Below are positions 19,129 through 27,466 of a stretch of DNA of 64,000 nt, one piece after another. Position numbers and translations under genes: made by a program. The number at the start of each line of letters is the position of its first letter. Within the stretch, counting starts at the first letter, position 1. The notes under the pieces were generated by a model. That model worked only from the letters and a program-made list of their open reading frames with translations, was not told the origin of the DNA and searched no databases. Source of the DNA: Vulcanimicrobium sp035943995 (GTDB lineage: Bacteria > Vulcanimicrobiota > Vulcanimicrobiia > Vulcanimicrobiales > Vulcanimicrobiaceae); assembly GCA_035943995.1 (NCBI GenBank), contig DASZBS010000130.1, positions 1-64,000 of the forward strand, given 5' to 3'.

Positions 19129-20157
19129 ATGCCGACCGCACGGTTCGTCTCCCTGCGGCGCTTCGCGGCGCTCGCCGTTCTCTGCACGGGATCGCTCGTA
19201 CTCGCGACGCCGCCCGTCGTCTCCGTGGCCGCGCCCGACGCGCCGGCGGCGACCCCGTCCGCCGAGAGCGACGGCTACGCGCGGGCGCAAACGCTCTTTC
19301 ACGACCGCAAGTTCAAAGAAGCGATCGCGCTGCTCGACCCGTACCTCGCCGCGCACCCGCGCGACGCGCGCGCGCTGGTGCTGCGCGGCGACTGCAAGGC
19401 CGATCTCGGCAACAACGAGGCCGCGCTCAAGGACTACAACGCGGCGATCGTGATCGAGCCGGAGTACGAGTACGCCTACGTCACACGCTGCGAGACCCGT
19501 CTCGAGCTCGACGACAAGAGCGGCGCGCTGGGCGACTGCGATACGGCGGTTCGGCTCAACCCGACGGACGGGCTCGCGTTCGAGGACCGCGCGGACGTGC
19601 AATTCCAGCGCGAGGCGTACGACCTCGCGCTGAGCGACTACGACAAGGCGATCGCGCTCGGCCGTTCGTCGGCGTACGTGTTCGCGGCGCGGTGCGATAC
19701 GGAGCGGCTCACCGCGAAGCTCGAGCGCGCGCAAGCCGATTGCGCAAAGGCGCTCGCGCTCGACCCGAAGAGCCGGCGCGGATTGTGGGCGCGGGCCCGT
19801 CTCGCGATCCTCCAGACGCGGTACCGCGACGGGATCGCGGATTTCAACGCGTACATCCTGCAGAACCCGAAATCATCGGACGTCGCCTACTATTTCCGCG
19901 GGCTCGCATTCAACCGGATCCAAAGCTACAAGCTCGCGCTCGAGGACCTGCAGATCTACGTCCAGCGCCGGCCGCAGGATCCCGACGGCTACCGCGAGCG
20001 GGCCGTGGCGAGCTACGGGACGGGCAACAAGGACGGCGCGCTCGCCGATCTCGCGACGGCGCTGCAAGGGTATCGCAAGGACGGCGACAGCGCGGCGGCC
20101 GAGCGCATCCGTGCGATGGTCGCGGCGATCGGCGCCGGGAAGCCGCCGCTGCCGTGA
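19129..20157 (+). CDS. Exported TPR-repeat protein
   Basis: 342 residues from ATG 19129, just after the tRNA. A signal peptide (FAALAVLCTGSLVLATPPVV) and an Ala/Pro linker come first. From about residue 45 to 330 there are about eight tetratricopeptide repeats, with clear A-B helix pairs such as ARALVLRGDCKADLGNNEAA and ADVQFQREAYDLALSDYDKA. A periplasmic scaffold is likely; no enzyme part is seen. The TGA overlaps the next GTG. Confidence 0.88.
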   Translation: MPTARFVSLRRFAALAVLCTGSLVLATPPVVSVAAPDAPAATPSAESDGYARAQTLFHDRKFKEAIALLDPYLAAHPRDARALVLRGDCKADLGNNEAALKDYNAAIVIEPEYEYAYVTRCETRLELDDKSGALGDCDTAVRLNPTDGLAFEDRADVQFQREAYDLALSDYDKAIALGRSSAYVFAARCDTERLTAKLERAQADCAKALALDPKSRRGLWARARLAILQTRYRDGIADFNAYILQNPKSSDVAYYFRGLAFNRIQSYKLALEDLQIYVQRRPQDPDGYRERAVASYGTGNKDGALADLATALQGYRKDGDSAAAERIRAMVAAIGAGKPPLP

Positions 20158-20504
20158 CGAGCGCGACCGGCGTCCTCGCGGACGTGCTGGATGCGTTTGC
20201 GCGCGGGGACCTCGCCGCCGCGGCTGCCGGGTTTGCCGAGCATGCCACGTACCGCGAGGCGCGCAAGCCCGCCGTCCACGGGCAGGCCGCCGTCGCGGCC
20301 CACTTCGCGCGTTTCGGCGACTCCGGCGCGGCGTGGAGCTTTCACGTCGACGAGGTGATCGCGGATGCGAACCGCGCGTGCGTGGCTTATCGCTTCGCGG
20401 TGCCCGAAGGCGACGGCCAAGCGCGGCTCGAACGCGCCGGGTGTGCGCTCGTTCGGTTGGACGGGCGCGGACGAATTACGGAATGGCGGGAGTACGAAGG
20501 ATGA
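20154..20504 (+). CDS. NTF2/SnoaL-like small protein
   Basis: 116 residues; GTG overlaps the TPR gene stop. The layout of an N-terminal helix pair (LADVLDAFARGDLAAAAAGF), the YREARKPAVHGQAAVAAHFARFG turn and a C-terminal sheet ending RITEWREYEG is that of the SnoaL/NTF2 cone fold. Members can be isomerases, hydrolases or binding proteins; no catalytic residue can be assigned. The TGA overlaps the ATG of the STAS gene. Confidence 0.8.
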   Translation: MTSATGVLADVLDAFARGDLAAAAAGFAEHATYREARKPAVHGQAAVAAHFARFGDSGAAWSFHVDEVIADANRACVAYRFAVPEGDGQARLERAGCALVRLDGRGRITEWREYEG

Positions 20505-20887
20505 GCGTCAACGGCACCCCACAGCATCACGAAGATCTCTCGATCCACGTGCACGTCGCCGACCAGATGCAGGTGTTCGAGCTCGTCGGTTCGCTCGACA
20601 TCGCGACGTCGCCCACGGTTCGCGCCGCGCTGACCAGTGCGTCCGAGCGCGGCAACCACCGTCTCGTCGTCGACCTCACGCGCGTCGACTTCCTCGACTC
20701 CACCGGGTTGGGCGCGCTCATCGGCGGGCAGCGCCGTGCGAAGGAGTTCAACGGCGAAGTCCGGCTCGTCGCGAAGGAAGGCCAGATCCTGCGCCTGCTG
20801 CGCATCACCGGCCTGCTCAAAGTGTTCGCGGTGTACGCGACGCTGGAAGACGCGCTCGCGGATGGAGCCCGCGTCGGCGACCTCTGA
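20501..20887 (+). CDS. STAS-domain anti-anti-sigma-factor-like protein
   Basis: 128 residues. A single STAS domain with VDLTRVDFLDSTGLGAL; the Ser in DST is the usual phosphorylation site of SpoIIAA/RsbV proteins, which free sigma factors by binding an anti-sigma kinase. No anti-sigma kinase or sigma factor gene lies in the window, so its partner is elsewhere. It is the third gene of a tightly overlapped TPR/NTF2/STAS unit. The upstream extension of this frame is a shadow of the NTF2-like gene. Confidence 0.92.
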   Translation: MSVNGTPQHHEDLSIHVHVADQMQVFELVGSLDIATSPTVRAALTSASERGNHRLVVDLTRVDFLDSTGLGALIGGQRRAKEFNGEVRLVAKEGQILRLLRITGLLKVFAVYATLEDALADGARVGDL

Positions 20888-20890
20888 CCG

Positions 20891-22318
20891 CTAGCGCCCG
20901 CCGGCGCTCGCCGCGCCCGCCGTCAGCGACTCGTCCACCAGCTCGATGACGTGCTTGATCGCGATGCGCTCGGCGCCGGCGCGCTTGGCGCTTACAGCGC
21001 GCTCTAGGCCGTTGCGCATCTGCAGCGCGCAGCCGGGGTTCGCGGTGGCGACGATCTCCGGTGCGACTTCCAGGATGCGGTCGGTCTTGCGGCGCTGCAG
21101 CCGCTGTGACATCTCCGGTTGCGTCACGTTGTAGATCCCCGCGGAACCGCAGCACAGCGACGACTCGTCCATCTCGCGCAGCTCCAGCCCGGGGATCTTC
21201 GCCAGCAACCGGCGCGGCGGTGCGGTGATGCGCTGCGCGTGCGCGAGATGGCACGCGTCCTGATACGTCACGATGCCGCGCAGCGCGCCGAACGCGCCGT
21301 CCGGTAAGCCGAGCTCGTCGACGTACTCCAGCACGTCGCGCACCTTCGCGGAGAACGCGAGCGCGCGGTTCTCCCACTCGGCATCGTCTTTGAACAGGTG
21401 CCCGTACTCTTTGAGCGCCGAGCCGCAGCCGGCCGCGTTGACCACGTACACGTCGGCGCCGCTGCGCTCGAACGCCGCGATGTTGCGCTTGGCGAGCTCG
21501 CGCCCGCGCGGCATCTCGCCGGCGTGGATCGTGATCGCGCCGCAGCAGCCTTGATCGCGCGGCACGACGACCTCGACGCCGGCCGCGTTGAGCACGCGCA
21601 CCGTCGCCTCGTGCCAAGGCGCGAAGGCGACGTGCATGATGCAGCCGGCGTGCAAGAACGCGATCGCCCGCGGCGGGTCACCGTGCGCCTGGCGAAAGGT
21701 CGGTGCGAAACGCTGGTCGCGCGGCGTGAAGAAGCGGTCCGAGACGCGCGGCGCCATCGCTTCCATGTCGTGCAGCCCGAGCCGGCGCAGGATGCCGGTG
21801 CGGCGCACGAGATCGCCCAAGCCGCTGCGCTGGTAGAGCTTCAGCATGCGCGCCGCCGCGCGCATCAGCCACATCTTCGAGAAGAGCTGGCCGATCAGGA
21901 GCGCGCGGCCGAGCCGGGCGTACCACGAGCGAACGGGCCCTTGCGCGCGCACGATCTGCGTGCGGGCGGGCTCGAGGATCTTGCCGTAGTCGACGCCCGA
22001 CGGGCACACCGCCTCGCACGCGCGGCAGTCCAGACACTCCGACATCTGGTGCACGAAGCCCGGGCTGAGCAGGTCGAGCCGTTCCTCCGCGACCGCTTTG
22101 ATCAGCGCGATGCGGCCGCGCGGTCCGGACGTCTCCACCAGCGTCTCGACATAGGTCGGACACGTCGGCAGACACAAGCCGCACCGGACGCAGCGGTCGA
22201 ACACGTCGGACGGCGGAACGTCGGGGGCGACAAAACTGCGGATGTCGATCGGCGCGTGTCCGTCGTCGGCCTGAGCGCTGTCATCCTGACCGTTCGACAG
22301 GCTCACGGGAATACTCAC
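20891..22318 (-). CDS. glcF: Glycolate oxidase iron-sulfur subunit-like protein (GlcF)
   Basis: 475 residues from GTG 22318. Two 4Fe-4S motifs, CVRCGLCLPTCP and CLDCRACEAVCP, are followed by two CCG domains (DQGCCGAITIHAG and SSLCCGSAGIYN). Matches GlcF, which passes electrons from glycolate oxidation; LutA/HdrD-like relatives share this layout. No glcD or glcE is adjacent. The first about 12 codons read through an intergenic-type repeat, so the true start may be GTG 22309 or further in. It is divergent from ilvD with 35 bases between starts. Confidence 0.88.
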   Translation of the reverse strand: MSIPVSLSNGQDDSAQADDGHAPIDIRSFVAPDVPPSDVFDRCVRCGLCLPTCPTYVETLVETSGPRGRIALIKAVAEERLDLLSPGFVHQMSECLDCRACEAVCPSGVDYGKILEPARTQIVRAQGPVRSWYARLGRALLIGQLFSKMWLMRAAARMLKLYQRSGLGDLVRRTGILRRLGLHDMEAMAPRVSDRFFTPRDQRFAPTFRQAHGDPPRAIAFLHAGCIMHVAFAPWHEATVRVLNAAGVEVVVPRDQGCCGAITIHAGEMPRGRELAKRNIAAFERSGADVYVVNAAGCGSALKEYGHLFKDDAEWENRALAFSAKVRDVLEYVDELGLPDGAFGALRGIVTYQDACHLAHAQRITAPPRRLLAKIPGLELREMDESSLCCGSAGIYNVTQPEMSQRLQRRKTDRILEVAPEIVATANPGCALQMRNGLERAVSAKRAGAERIAIKHVIELVDESLTAGAASAGGR

Positions 22319-22324
22319 GATGAC
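22280..22324. repeat. Diverged CCTTCGACAAGCTCAGG-type repeat inside the glcF start region
   Basis: The core CGTTCGACAGGCTCACGGG (22291-22309) is close to the repeat at 13418-13436 in inverted orientation. It is flanked by terminal inverted repeats GTCATCCTGA (22280) and TCACGATGAC (ending 22324). It spans the predicted glcF start and the first codons. Confidence 0.5.
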
Positions 22325-22353
22325 ACCGCGTTCGCGAACGCGAAGCGCCCCCC

Positions 22354-24060
22354 ATGCCCGCACCCGTCGACCCAACCCGAGCGCGAAGCTCCGTCGTCGT
22401 CGACGGCCGCGACCGCGCCGCCGCCCGCTCGTTCTACCACGCCGTCGGCTTCAACGACGAGGACCTCGCCAAGCCGCTGGTCCTCATCGCGAACACCTGG
22501 ACCGACGCGATGCCGTGCAATTTCGGGCTGCGCGCGCTCGCCGACCACGTCAAAGCGGGCGTGCGCGCGTCGGGTGGCACGCCGATGGAGTTCAACACGA
22601 TCGCGATCTCCGACGGGATCACGATGGGCACGGAAGGGATGAAGGCGTCGCTCGTCTCGCGCGAGGTGATCGCCGACTCGATCGAGCTCGTCGCGCGCGG
22701 CTACGGCTTCGACGCGATCGTCGCGCTGGTCGCGTGCGACAAGACGATCCCCGCCGCCGGCATGGCGCTGCTGCGGCTAGACATCCCCGGCCTCGCGTTG
22801 TACGGCGGCTCGATCGCGCCGGGCCGTTACAAGGACCGCGACCTCACCATCGGCGACGTGTTCGAAGCGATCGGCGAGCACGCCGCCGGCAAGATCGACG
22901 ATGCCGAGCTGCGCGCGATCGAGTACGCGGCATGTCCGGGCGCGGGCGCGTGCGGCGGCCAGTTCACCGCCAACACGATGGCGACGGCGCTGGAGTTTCT
23001 CGGCCTGTCGATGGTCGGCAGCGCGAGCCCCGGCGCGACCGACCCGCGCAAAGAGAAGGAAGGCTATCGCGCGGGCGTGACCGTGATGGAGATGTTGCGC
23101 AGCGGCTTGACGCCGCGCAAGATCGCGACGCGCGCCGCGTTCGAAAACGCGATCGCGGCCGCGACCGGAACGGGCGGCTCGACGAACAGCGTGCTGCACC
23201 TCATCGCGATGGCGCGCGAAGCGAACGTGCCGCTGACGCTCGAAGACTTCGAGCGCATCTCCGAGCGCACGCCGATCGTCGCGGACTTGCGCCCCGGCGG
23301 CAAGTACGTCGCGCTCGATGTCGACAAGGCCGGCGGCGTCCAGCTCATCGCCAAGCGCATGGTCGAAGGCGGGCTGGTCGACGGCGACACGCTCACGCCC
23401 AGCGGCCACACGCTGCGCGAAGAGACGGCCAACGCCGTCGAGACGCCGGGCCAGCAAGTCGTCACGACCGCCGAGCGCCCATTCAAGAAGAAAGGCGGGC
23501 TGCGCATCCTGCGCGGCAACCTCGCACCCGACGGCGCGGTGGTGAAGATCGCGGGCCACGAGCCGGCGCTGCTCACCGGTCGCGCGCGCGTGTTCGAGCG
23601 CGAAGAAGACGCGATGCACGCGATCGATGCGCGCGAGATCGTCGCGGGCGACATCGTCGTCATCCGCTACGAAGGACCCAAAGGCGGTCCGGGGATGCGC
23701 GAGATGCTCGGCGTGACGGCGGCGATCGTCGGCCAGGGATTGGGCGATTCGGTCTCGCTCGTGACGGACGGACGTTTCAGCGGCGCGACGCGCGGGCTGA
23801 TGGTGGGGCACGTCGCGCCGGAAGCGTTCGCCGGCGGACCGCTCGCGATCGTGCGCGACGGCGACACGGTCACGATCGACGTCGAGCGCGGTCGCCTCGA
23901 CGTCGCGCTGTCCGACGACGAGATCGCCGCACGCACGCGCGCGTGGCGAGCGCCTGCGCCGCGCTACGCGACCGGCGTGTTCGCGAAGTACGCGGCGCTC
24001 GTGTCGTCGGCGGCCGAAGGTGCGGTGACGCGCCCGCCGTCCGAGGCGCGGAGCGCGTGA
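22354..24060 (+). CDS. ilvD: Dihydroxy-acid dehydratase
   Basis: 568 residues. It has the IlvD/Edd hallmarks: DAMPCNFGL, CDKTIPAAGM and CPGAGACGGQFTANTM supply the three iron-sulfur-cluster cysteines, and SDGRFSG-like VTDGRFSGATRG is near the C-terminus. It dehydrates dihydroxy-isovalerate and dihydroxy-methylvalerate for valine, isoleucine and leucine. The TGA overlaps thrC (GTGA). Co-expression with thrC and thrB is logical because threonine feeds isoleucine synthesis. Confidence 0.95.
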   Translation: MPAPVDPTRARSSVVVDGRDRAAARSFYHAVGFNDEDLAKPLVLIANTWTDAMPCNFGLRALADHVKAGVRASGGTPMEFNTIAISDGITMGTEGMKASLVSREVIADSIELVARGYGFDAIVALVACDKTIPAAGMALLRLDIPGLALYGGSIAPGRYKDRDLTIGDVFEAIGEHAAGKIDDAELRAIEYAACPGAGACGGQFTANTMATALEFLGLSMVGSASPGATDPRKEKEGYRAGVTVMEMLRSGLTPRKIATRAAFENAIAAATGTGGSTNSVLHLIAMAREANVPLTLEDFERISERTPIVADLRPGGKYVALDVDKAGGVQLIAKRMVEGGLVDGDTLTPSGHTLREETANAVETPGQQVVTTAERPFKKKGGLRILRGNLAPDGAVVKIAGHEPALLTGRARVFEREEDAMHAIDAREIVAGDIVVIRYEGPKGGPGMREMLGVTAAIVGQGLGDSVSLVTDGRFSGATRGLMVGHVAPEAFAGGPLAIVRDGDTVTIDVERGRLDVALSDDEIAARTRAWRAPAPRYATGVFAKYAALVSSAAEGAVTRPPSEARSA

Positions 24061-25313
24061 TCGCGCTGCGCTGCAGCGCGTGCGACGCGGCCGTCGCCGG
24101 TGACGACGCGCTCGCGTGCGCGAGCTGCGGCGACCTGCTCGCCTTCGCGCTCGACACCGACCGCGTCGACGCGTACGCGGTGGAGACGAACGCGCGGCTG
24201 CGCCGCGCCTCGCTGGACCCGCGCGACCGCAGCGGCGTGTGGCGCTTCCGCGAGCTGCTGCCGCCGGTCGCGGACGACGCGATCACGACGCTGCGCGAAG
24301 GCGACGTCCCGCTGATCGACGCGCCGCGCGGCGCCGCGTACGCGGGCGTCGACGCGCTGGCGTACCTGCATCTCGGGGTCAACCCTACCGCGTCGTTCAA
24401 GGACGCGGGCATGACGGTCGCGATCTCGCACGCGCGCGAGCGCGGCGCGCGCATCGCGGTCTGCGCAAGCACCGGCAACACCGCCGCGTCGATGGCGGCG
24501 TACGCCGCGCGCGCGGGGATGATCGCGGTGGTGATCGCGCCCGTCGACGGGATCAGCGCGGCCAAGGTCGCGCAGACGCTCGACTACGGCGCGCACGTCG
24601 TCGCGGTCGAGGGCGACTTCGACGACGCGCTGCGCGCGGTGCGCGCGCTCGATCCGGCGACCGTCGCGGTCGTCAACAGCATCAACCCGTACCGCATCGA
24701 AGGGCAGAAGACCGCGGCGCTCGTGCTGCTCGAGCAGCGCCGCTGGCTCGCGCCGGACTGGGTCGTGCTACCTGGCGGCAACCTCGGGAACGCGAGCGCG
24801 CTCGGCAAGGGTTTTCGCGAAGCGCGCGCGATCGGGGTCTCGGTGCGCATCCCGCGGCTCGCGGTCGTGCAAGCAGCCGGCGCGGCGCCGTTCGCGCGCG
24901 CCTGGCGCGACGACGCCGAGCTCGTCCCCGTTCGCGCCGAGACCGACGCGACCGCGATCCGCATCGGCGCGCCGGCATCGTGGAAGAAAGCGCGCGCCGA
25001 GGTTCGCGTGTCGGGCGGGACGGTGCTCGCGGTCGACGACGCGGAGATCGCCGAAGCGCGCGCGGTGATCGGCCGCGACGGCGTCGGTTGCGAGCCGGCC
25101 TCCGCCGCATCGCTCGCCGGGCTGCGCCGTCTCGTCGCGGACGGTGCCGTCGCGCGCGATGCGGACATCGTGTGCGTGCTGACGGGCCACCTGCTCAAAG
25201 ACACAGCGTATGCCGAACGCTATCACGCCTCGGCCGCGCCGCACGCGAACGCGATCGTGCGCGGTACCGACGTCGCGTCGTATCTCGACCGGTTGCTCGT
25301 CGCGCACGCGTGA
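24057..25313 (+). CDS. thrC: Threonine synthase
   Basis: 418 residues from GTG 24057, overlapping the ilvD stop. It starts with a CxxC...CxxC zinc-ribbon-like segment (CSACDAA, CASCGD). The PLP-fold type II core follows, with the Lys in NPTASFKDAGM and the phosphate loop STGNTAAS. The PGGNLGNASALGKG stretch is typical of ThrC. It converts O-phosphohomoserine to threonine. It is followed by thrB after 16 bases. Confidence 0.95.
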   Translation: MIALRCSACDAAVAGDDALACASCGDLLAFALDTDRVDAYAVETNARLRRASLDPRDRSGVWRFRELLPPVADDAITTLREGDVPLIDAPRGAAYAGVDALAYLHLGVNPTASFKDAGMTVAISHARERGARIAVCASTGNTAASMAAYAARAGMIAVVIAPVDGISAAKVAQTLDYGAHVVAVEGDFDDALRAVRALDPATVAVVNSINPYRIEGQKTAALVLLEQRRWLAPDWVVLPGGNLGNASALGKGFREARAIGVSVRIPRLAVVQAAGAAPFARAWRDDAELVPVRAETDATAIRIGAPASWKKARAEVRVSGGTVLAVDDAEIAEARAVIGRDGVGCEPASAASLAGLRRLVADGAVARDADIVCVLTGHLLKDTAYAERYHASAAPHANAIVRGTDVASYLDRLLVAHA

Positions 25314-25329
25314 GAACGTCGCCGCCGCG

Positions 25330-26229
25330 ATGATCGACTTCACGGTCTCCGCGCCCGCGTCGAGCGCGAACCTCGGCGCGGGCTTCGACGCGGTCGCGCT
25401 CGCGCTCGAGCTGCGCATGACCGCCCACGTGCGCGAGCGCGCGCCCGGCGCGTCGTCGGAGTGGACGTACTCGGGCGCGCATGCGCCCACGCACGACGGC
25501 CTGCGCGGGTGCGTCGAACGCGGCATCGTGCGCATCGCGCCCGCGGCGCCGTCGCTTGCGGTCGCGCTCGACAACGCGATCCCGCTGGGCGGCGGGCTCG
25601 GCAGCAGCGCGGCGGCGCACGCGCTGGGCGTCGCGATCGGCGCGCGGCTCGTCGACCACCCGCCCGACGACGACCTACTCGCCCGTGCCGTCGCCGAGCT
25701 GGAAGGCCACCCCGACAACGCGCTCGCCGCATGGTACGGCGGCGCGGTGATCGCCGCGTTCGGCGACGACGGGCTCACCGTCGCGCGCTTCGCGCCGCCC
25801 GCGGCCGGCGCGGTGATCGTGGTCCCGGAGATCGCGCTGCCGACGGCGCAGGCGCGCGAGCTCGTGCCGAAAACCTACGCGCGCGCCGATGCCGTGCACA
25901 ACGTGCAGCGCGCCGCGCTCCTCGGCGCCGCGCTCGCGGCGCGACGCCTGGACCTCTTGCGCGCGGCCGTCCGCGACAAGCTGCACCAGCCGTACCGCGC
26001 AAGCGCCATCCCGGGCCTCGTGGAGATCCTGGAGCTCGACGATCCCGCGCTCGTCGCGGTGGCGCTCTCCGGCGCGGGTCCGTCGGTGCTGGCGCTGGTG
26101 TACGACGAACCGCAGCGCATCGGCCGGCTGATCGCGGCCGTCTTCGACCGGCACGGCGTGCGCAGCGCGATCCTCACGCCGCCGCTCGCTTCGACCGGGC
26201 TCACGGTCACGTCGGGGGAGCGCGCGTAG
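25330..26229 (+). CDS. thrB: Homoserine kinase
   Basis: 299 residues. A GHMP kinase: N-terminal VSAPASSANLGAGFDAVALA, the ATP loop PLGGGLGSSAAAHALG and a C-terminal GAGPSVLALV motif. It phosphorylates homoserine with ATP, giving the ThrC substrate. Start ATG 25330 is set by the conserved opening. It is the last gene of ilvD-thrC-thrB. Confidence 0.95.
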   Translation: MIDFTVSAPASSANLGAGFDAVALALELRMTAHVRERAPGASSEWTYSGAHAPTHDGLRGCVERGIVRIAPAAPSLAVALDNAIPLGGGLGSSAAAHALGVAIGARLVDHPPDDDLLARAVAELEGHPDNALAAWYGGAVIAAFGDDGLTVARFAPPAAGAVIVVPEIALPTAQARELVPKTYARADAVHNVQRAALLGAALAARRLDLLRAAVRDKLHQPYRASAIPGLVEILELDDPALVAVALSGAGPSVLALVYDEPQRIGRLIAAVFDRHGVRSAILTPPLASTGLTVTSGERA

Positions 26230-26300
26230 CGGGCGAGCGACACGGGGACCTAGCGACCAGGCGAGAGGGGGACCATCGGGACACGAGAACGTGGTCGCCA

Positions 26301-26720
26301 ATGATCAGCGTCAGCGTCGGGTCGCCCGCGGGGATGTGCACCGTCGCGAGCCCTGCGTTCTACCGCTACGTCCTCCGTCTAGCCGAAGCGCCGCTTCACG
26401 CGAGCGCGTCGGACCGCGCGCAGCTCGACGTGCTGGCGAACGTCCCGCACGCCTACGCCGACGAAGAAGAGTGCTCCGGCGACGGCTGGCGCATCGTCCC
26501 GGCCGTGTCCTACGAAGACTGGCCGGTCCTCGAAGCAACGCCGCAGCGCCTGCGCGCGGCGTTCCAAACCGCCCGCCGCCTCCTCTGGACCAACGCGGGC
26601 CCGGTAGGCATCAGCGCGGGCGACATGATCGCGGTGGACAACCAAATCGACTCGGTCCTGGGCGTTCTGCACCAAGCCGAAGCGGGCGGCTTCAGCGTCA
26701 ACGTCTCCTACGTGAGCTGA
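26301..26720 (+). CDS. Hypothetical soluble protein
   Basis: 139 residues from ATG 26301. Soluble and mildly acidic with a central WRIVPAVSYEDWPVLEATP stretch; no signal peptide or known motif. The last six codons (VSYVS and stop) lie in one copy of the imperfect 17-base direct repeat that flanks the following lower-GC segment. That segment may therefore have inserted at the end of this gene. Confidence 0.6.
   Translation: MISVSVGSPAGMCTVASPAFYRYVLRLAEAPLHASASDRAQLDVLANVPHAYADEEECSGDGWRIVPAVSYEDWPVLEATPQRLRAAFQTARRLLWTNAGPVGISAGDMIAVDNQIDSVLGVLHQAEAGGFSVNVSYVS
26704..26720 (+). repeat. Left copy of an imperfect 17-base direct repeat
   Basis: TCTCCTACGTGAGCTGA at 26704-26720 matches TCTCCTACGTGAACTGA at 27412-27428 at 16 of 17 positions. 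The left copy forms the 3' end of the preceding gene. The repeats bound a segment with visibly lower GC than its surroundings. Confidence 0.6.
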
Positions 26721-26795
26721 ACCCCGCCGCCCGACTCCGGAAATTCATGCCGCAACATCGCGGCAAAGCAGACGTAGCGCCCGTCGTTCACCATC

Positions 26796-27161
26796 GTGCT
26801 CGTGCCGACGCGCGAGGACGTTCTGGCGATCCGGACCATCGAAGAAGCTTTCGAACTTCGGACCGCTGCGGTGACAAAGCGGGAAGTCGCGCTGATTCGC
26901 ATTGCGGGTCATGCGGGGCTCCTTGATTTCACGGAACATGCTGCGATCGCAGCAGACGACGAAATGATCCCGCTCTCCGCGGTGAGGCGAGTCATCGGAA
27001 CCGCTCGCGTGAGGACGAAAGACGTCGATCCGGCCAGAGAACGATCCATCGGTATCAACTTCGAAGGGACGCTGCCGGACCGCAGGCGTATTCGTGCGAA
27101 AGTCTCCTGGGACGACGGTTATCTCGTCGTCACCGTACACACGATCGATATGGTAGGATAA
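26796..27161 (+). CDS. Hypothetical protein in lower-GC insert
   Basis: 121 residues, GTG start (not firmly fixed; another GTG is at 26802, and no clear ribosome site). Mixed charged, soluble, with no motif recognised. Base composition is clearly less GC-rich than flanking genes. The next gene starts five bases after the stop, which supports a two-gene unit. The opposite-strand frame over the same bases has worse composition and was rejected. Confidence 0.45.
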   Translation: MLVPTREDVLAIRTIEEAFELRTAAVTKREVALIRIAGHAGLLDFTEHAAIAADDEMIPLSAVRRVIGTARVRTKDVDPARERSIGINFEGTLPDRRRIRAKVSWDDGYLVVTVHTIDMVG

Positions 27162-27165
27162 CGCG

Positions 27166-27423
27166 ATGCAAAGAGTGCGTGAGCTGATAACGTTTCAGAA
27201 GAACATCGCGCCCGGTGTCTCCGTGCGCATCGACGGCGTCCCCGCATCTCTCCGCGGCGACAAGGAAAAAGTCCACGCGTTCGACACGCCTACCGCGTAC
27301 CGGCTAGAGCGCTTTCTCGCGGCAGCGCGTAAGCGCATGGCGGATGGCGAGACCGAAATCCGATTCGAGTTCTCGGACACCCGTTCGATAGCGACCCGAC
27401 GGCCGACGAACTCTCCTACGTGA
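27166..27423 (+). CDS. Hypothetical small protein in lower-GC insert
   Basis: 85 residues, ATG start. Basic and partly helical (YRLERFLAAARKRMADGE). The last about 12 residues run into the right-hand direct repeat in a different frame, so the natural C-terminus may have been altered by the insertion. No family recognised. Small adjacent gene pairs like this can be toxin-antitoxin modules, but nothing specific shows that. Confidence 0.45.
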   Translation: MQRVRELITFQKNIAPGVSVRIDGVPASLRGDKEKVHAFDTPTAYRLERFLAAARKRMADGETEIRFEFSDTRSIATRRPTNSPT

Positions 27424-27428
27424 ACTGA
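27412..27428 (+). repeat. Right copy of an imperfect 17-base direct repeat
   Basis: One mismatch to 26704-26720. In one frame it reads LSYVN and stop, echoing the VSYVS end of the gene to the left, as expected if a target-gene end was duplicated on insertion. Confidence 0.6.
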
Positions 27429-27466
27429 GCCGGGTGGTCCGCGCGGTTACGAAGCCGCCCGGCTCT

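Noticed and set aside
22320..25313. 997-residue frame that looks like a fusion ending in threonine synthase
   Set aside because: The first 580 residues are an Arg-rich shadow of ilvD. thrC starts at GTG 24057 with a normal overlap.
26745..27140. 131-residue minus-strand frame in the lower-GC insert
   Set aside because: Plus-strand genes form a spaced pair with better composition. The minus frame is Arg/His-rich and unpaired.
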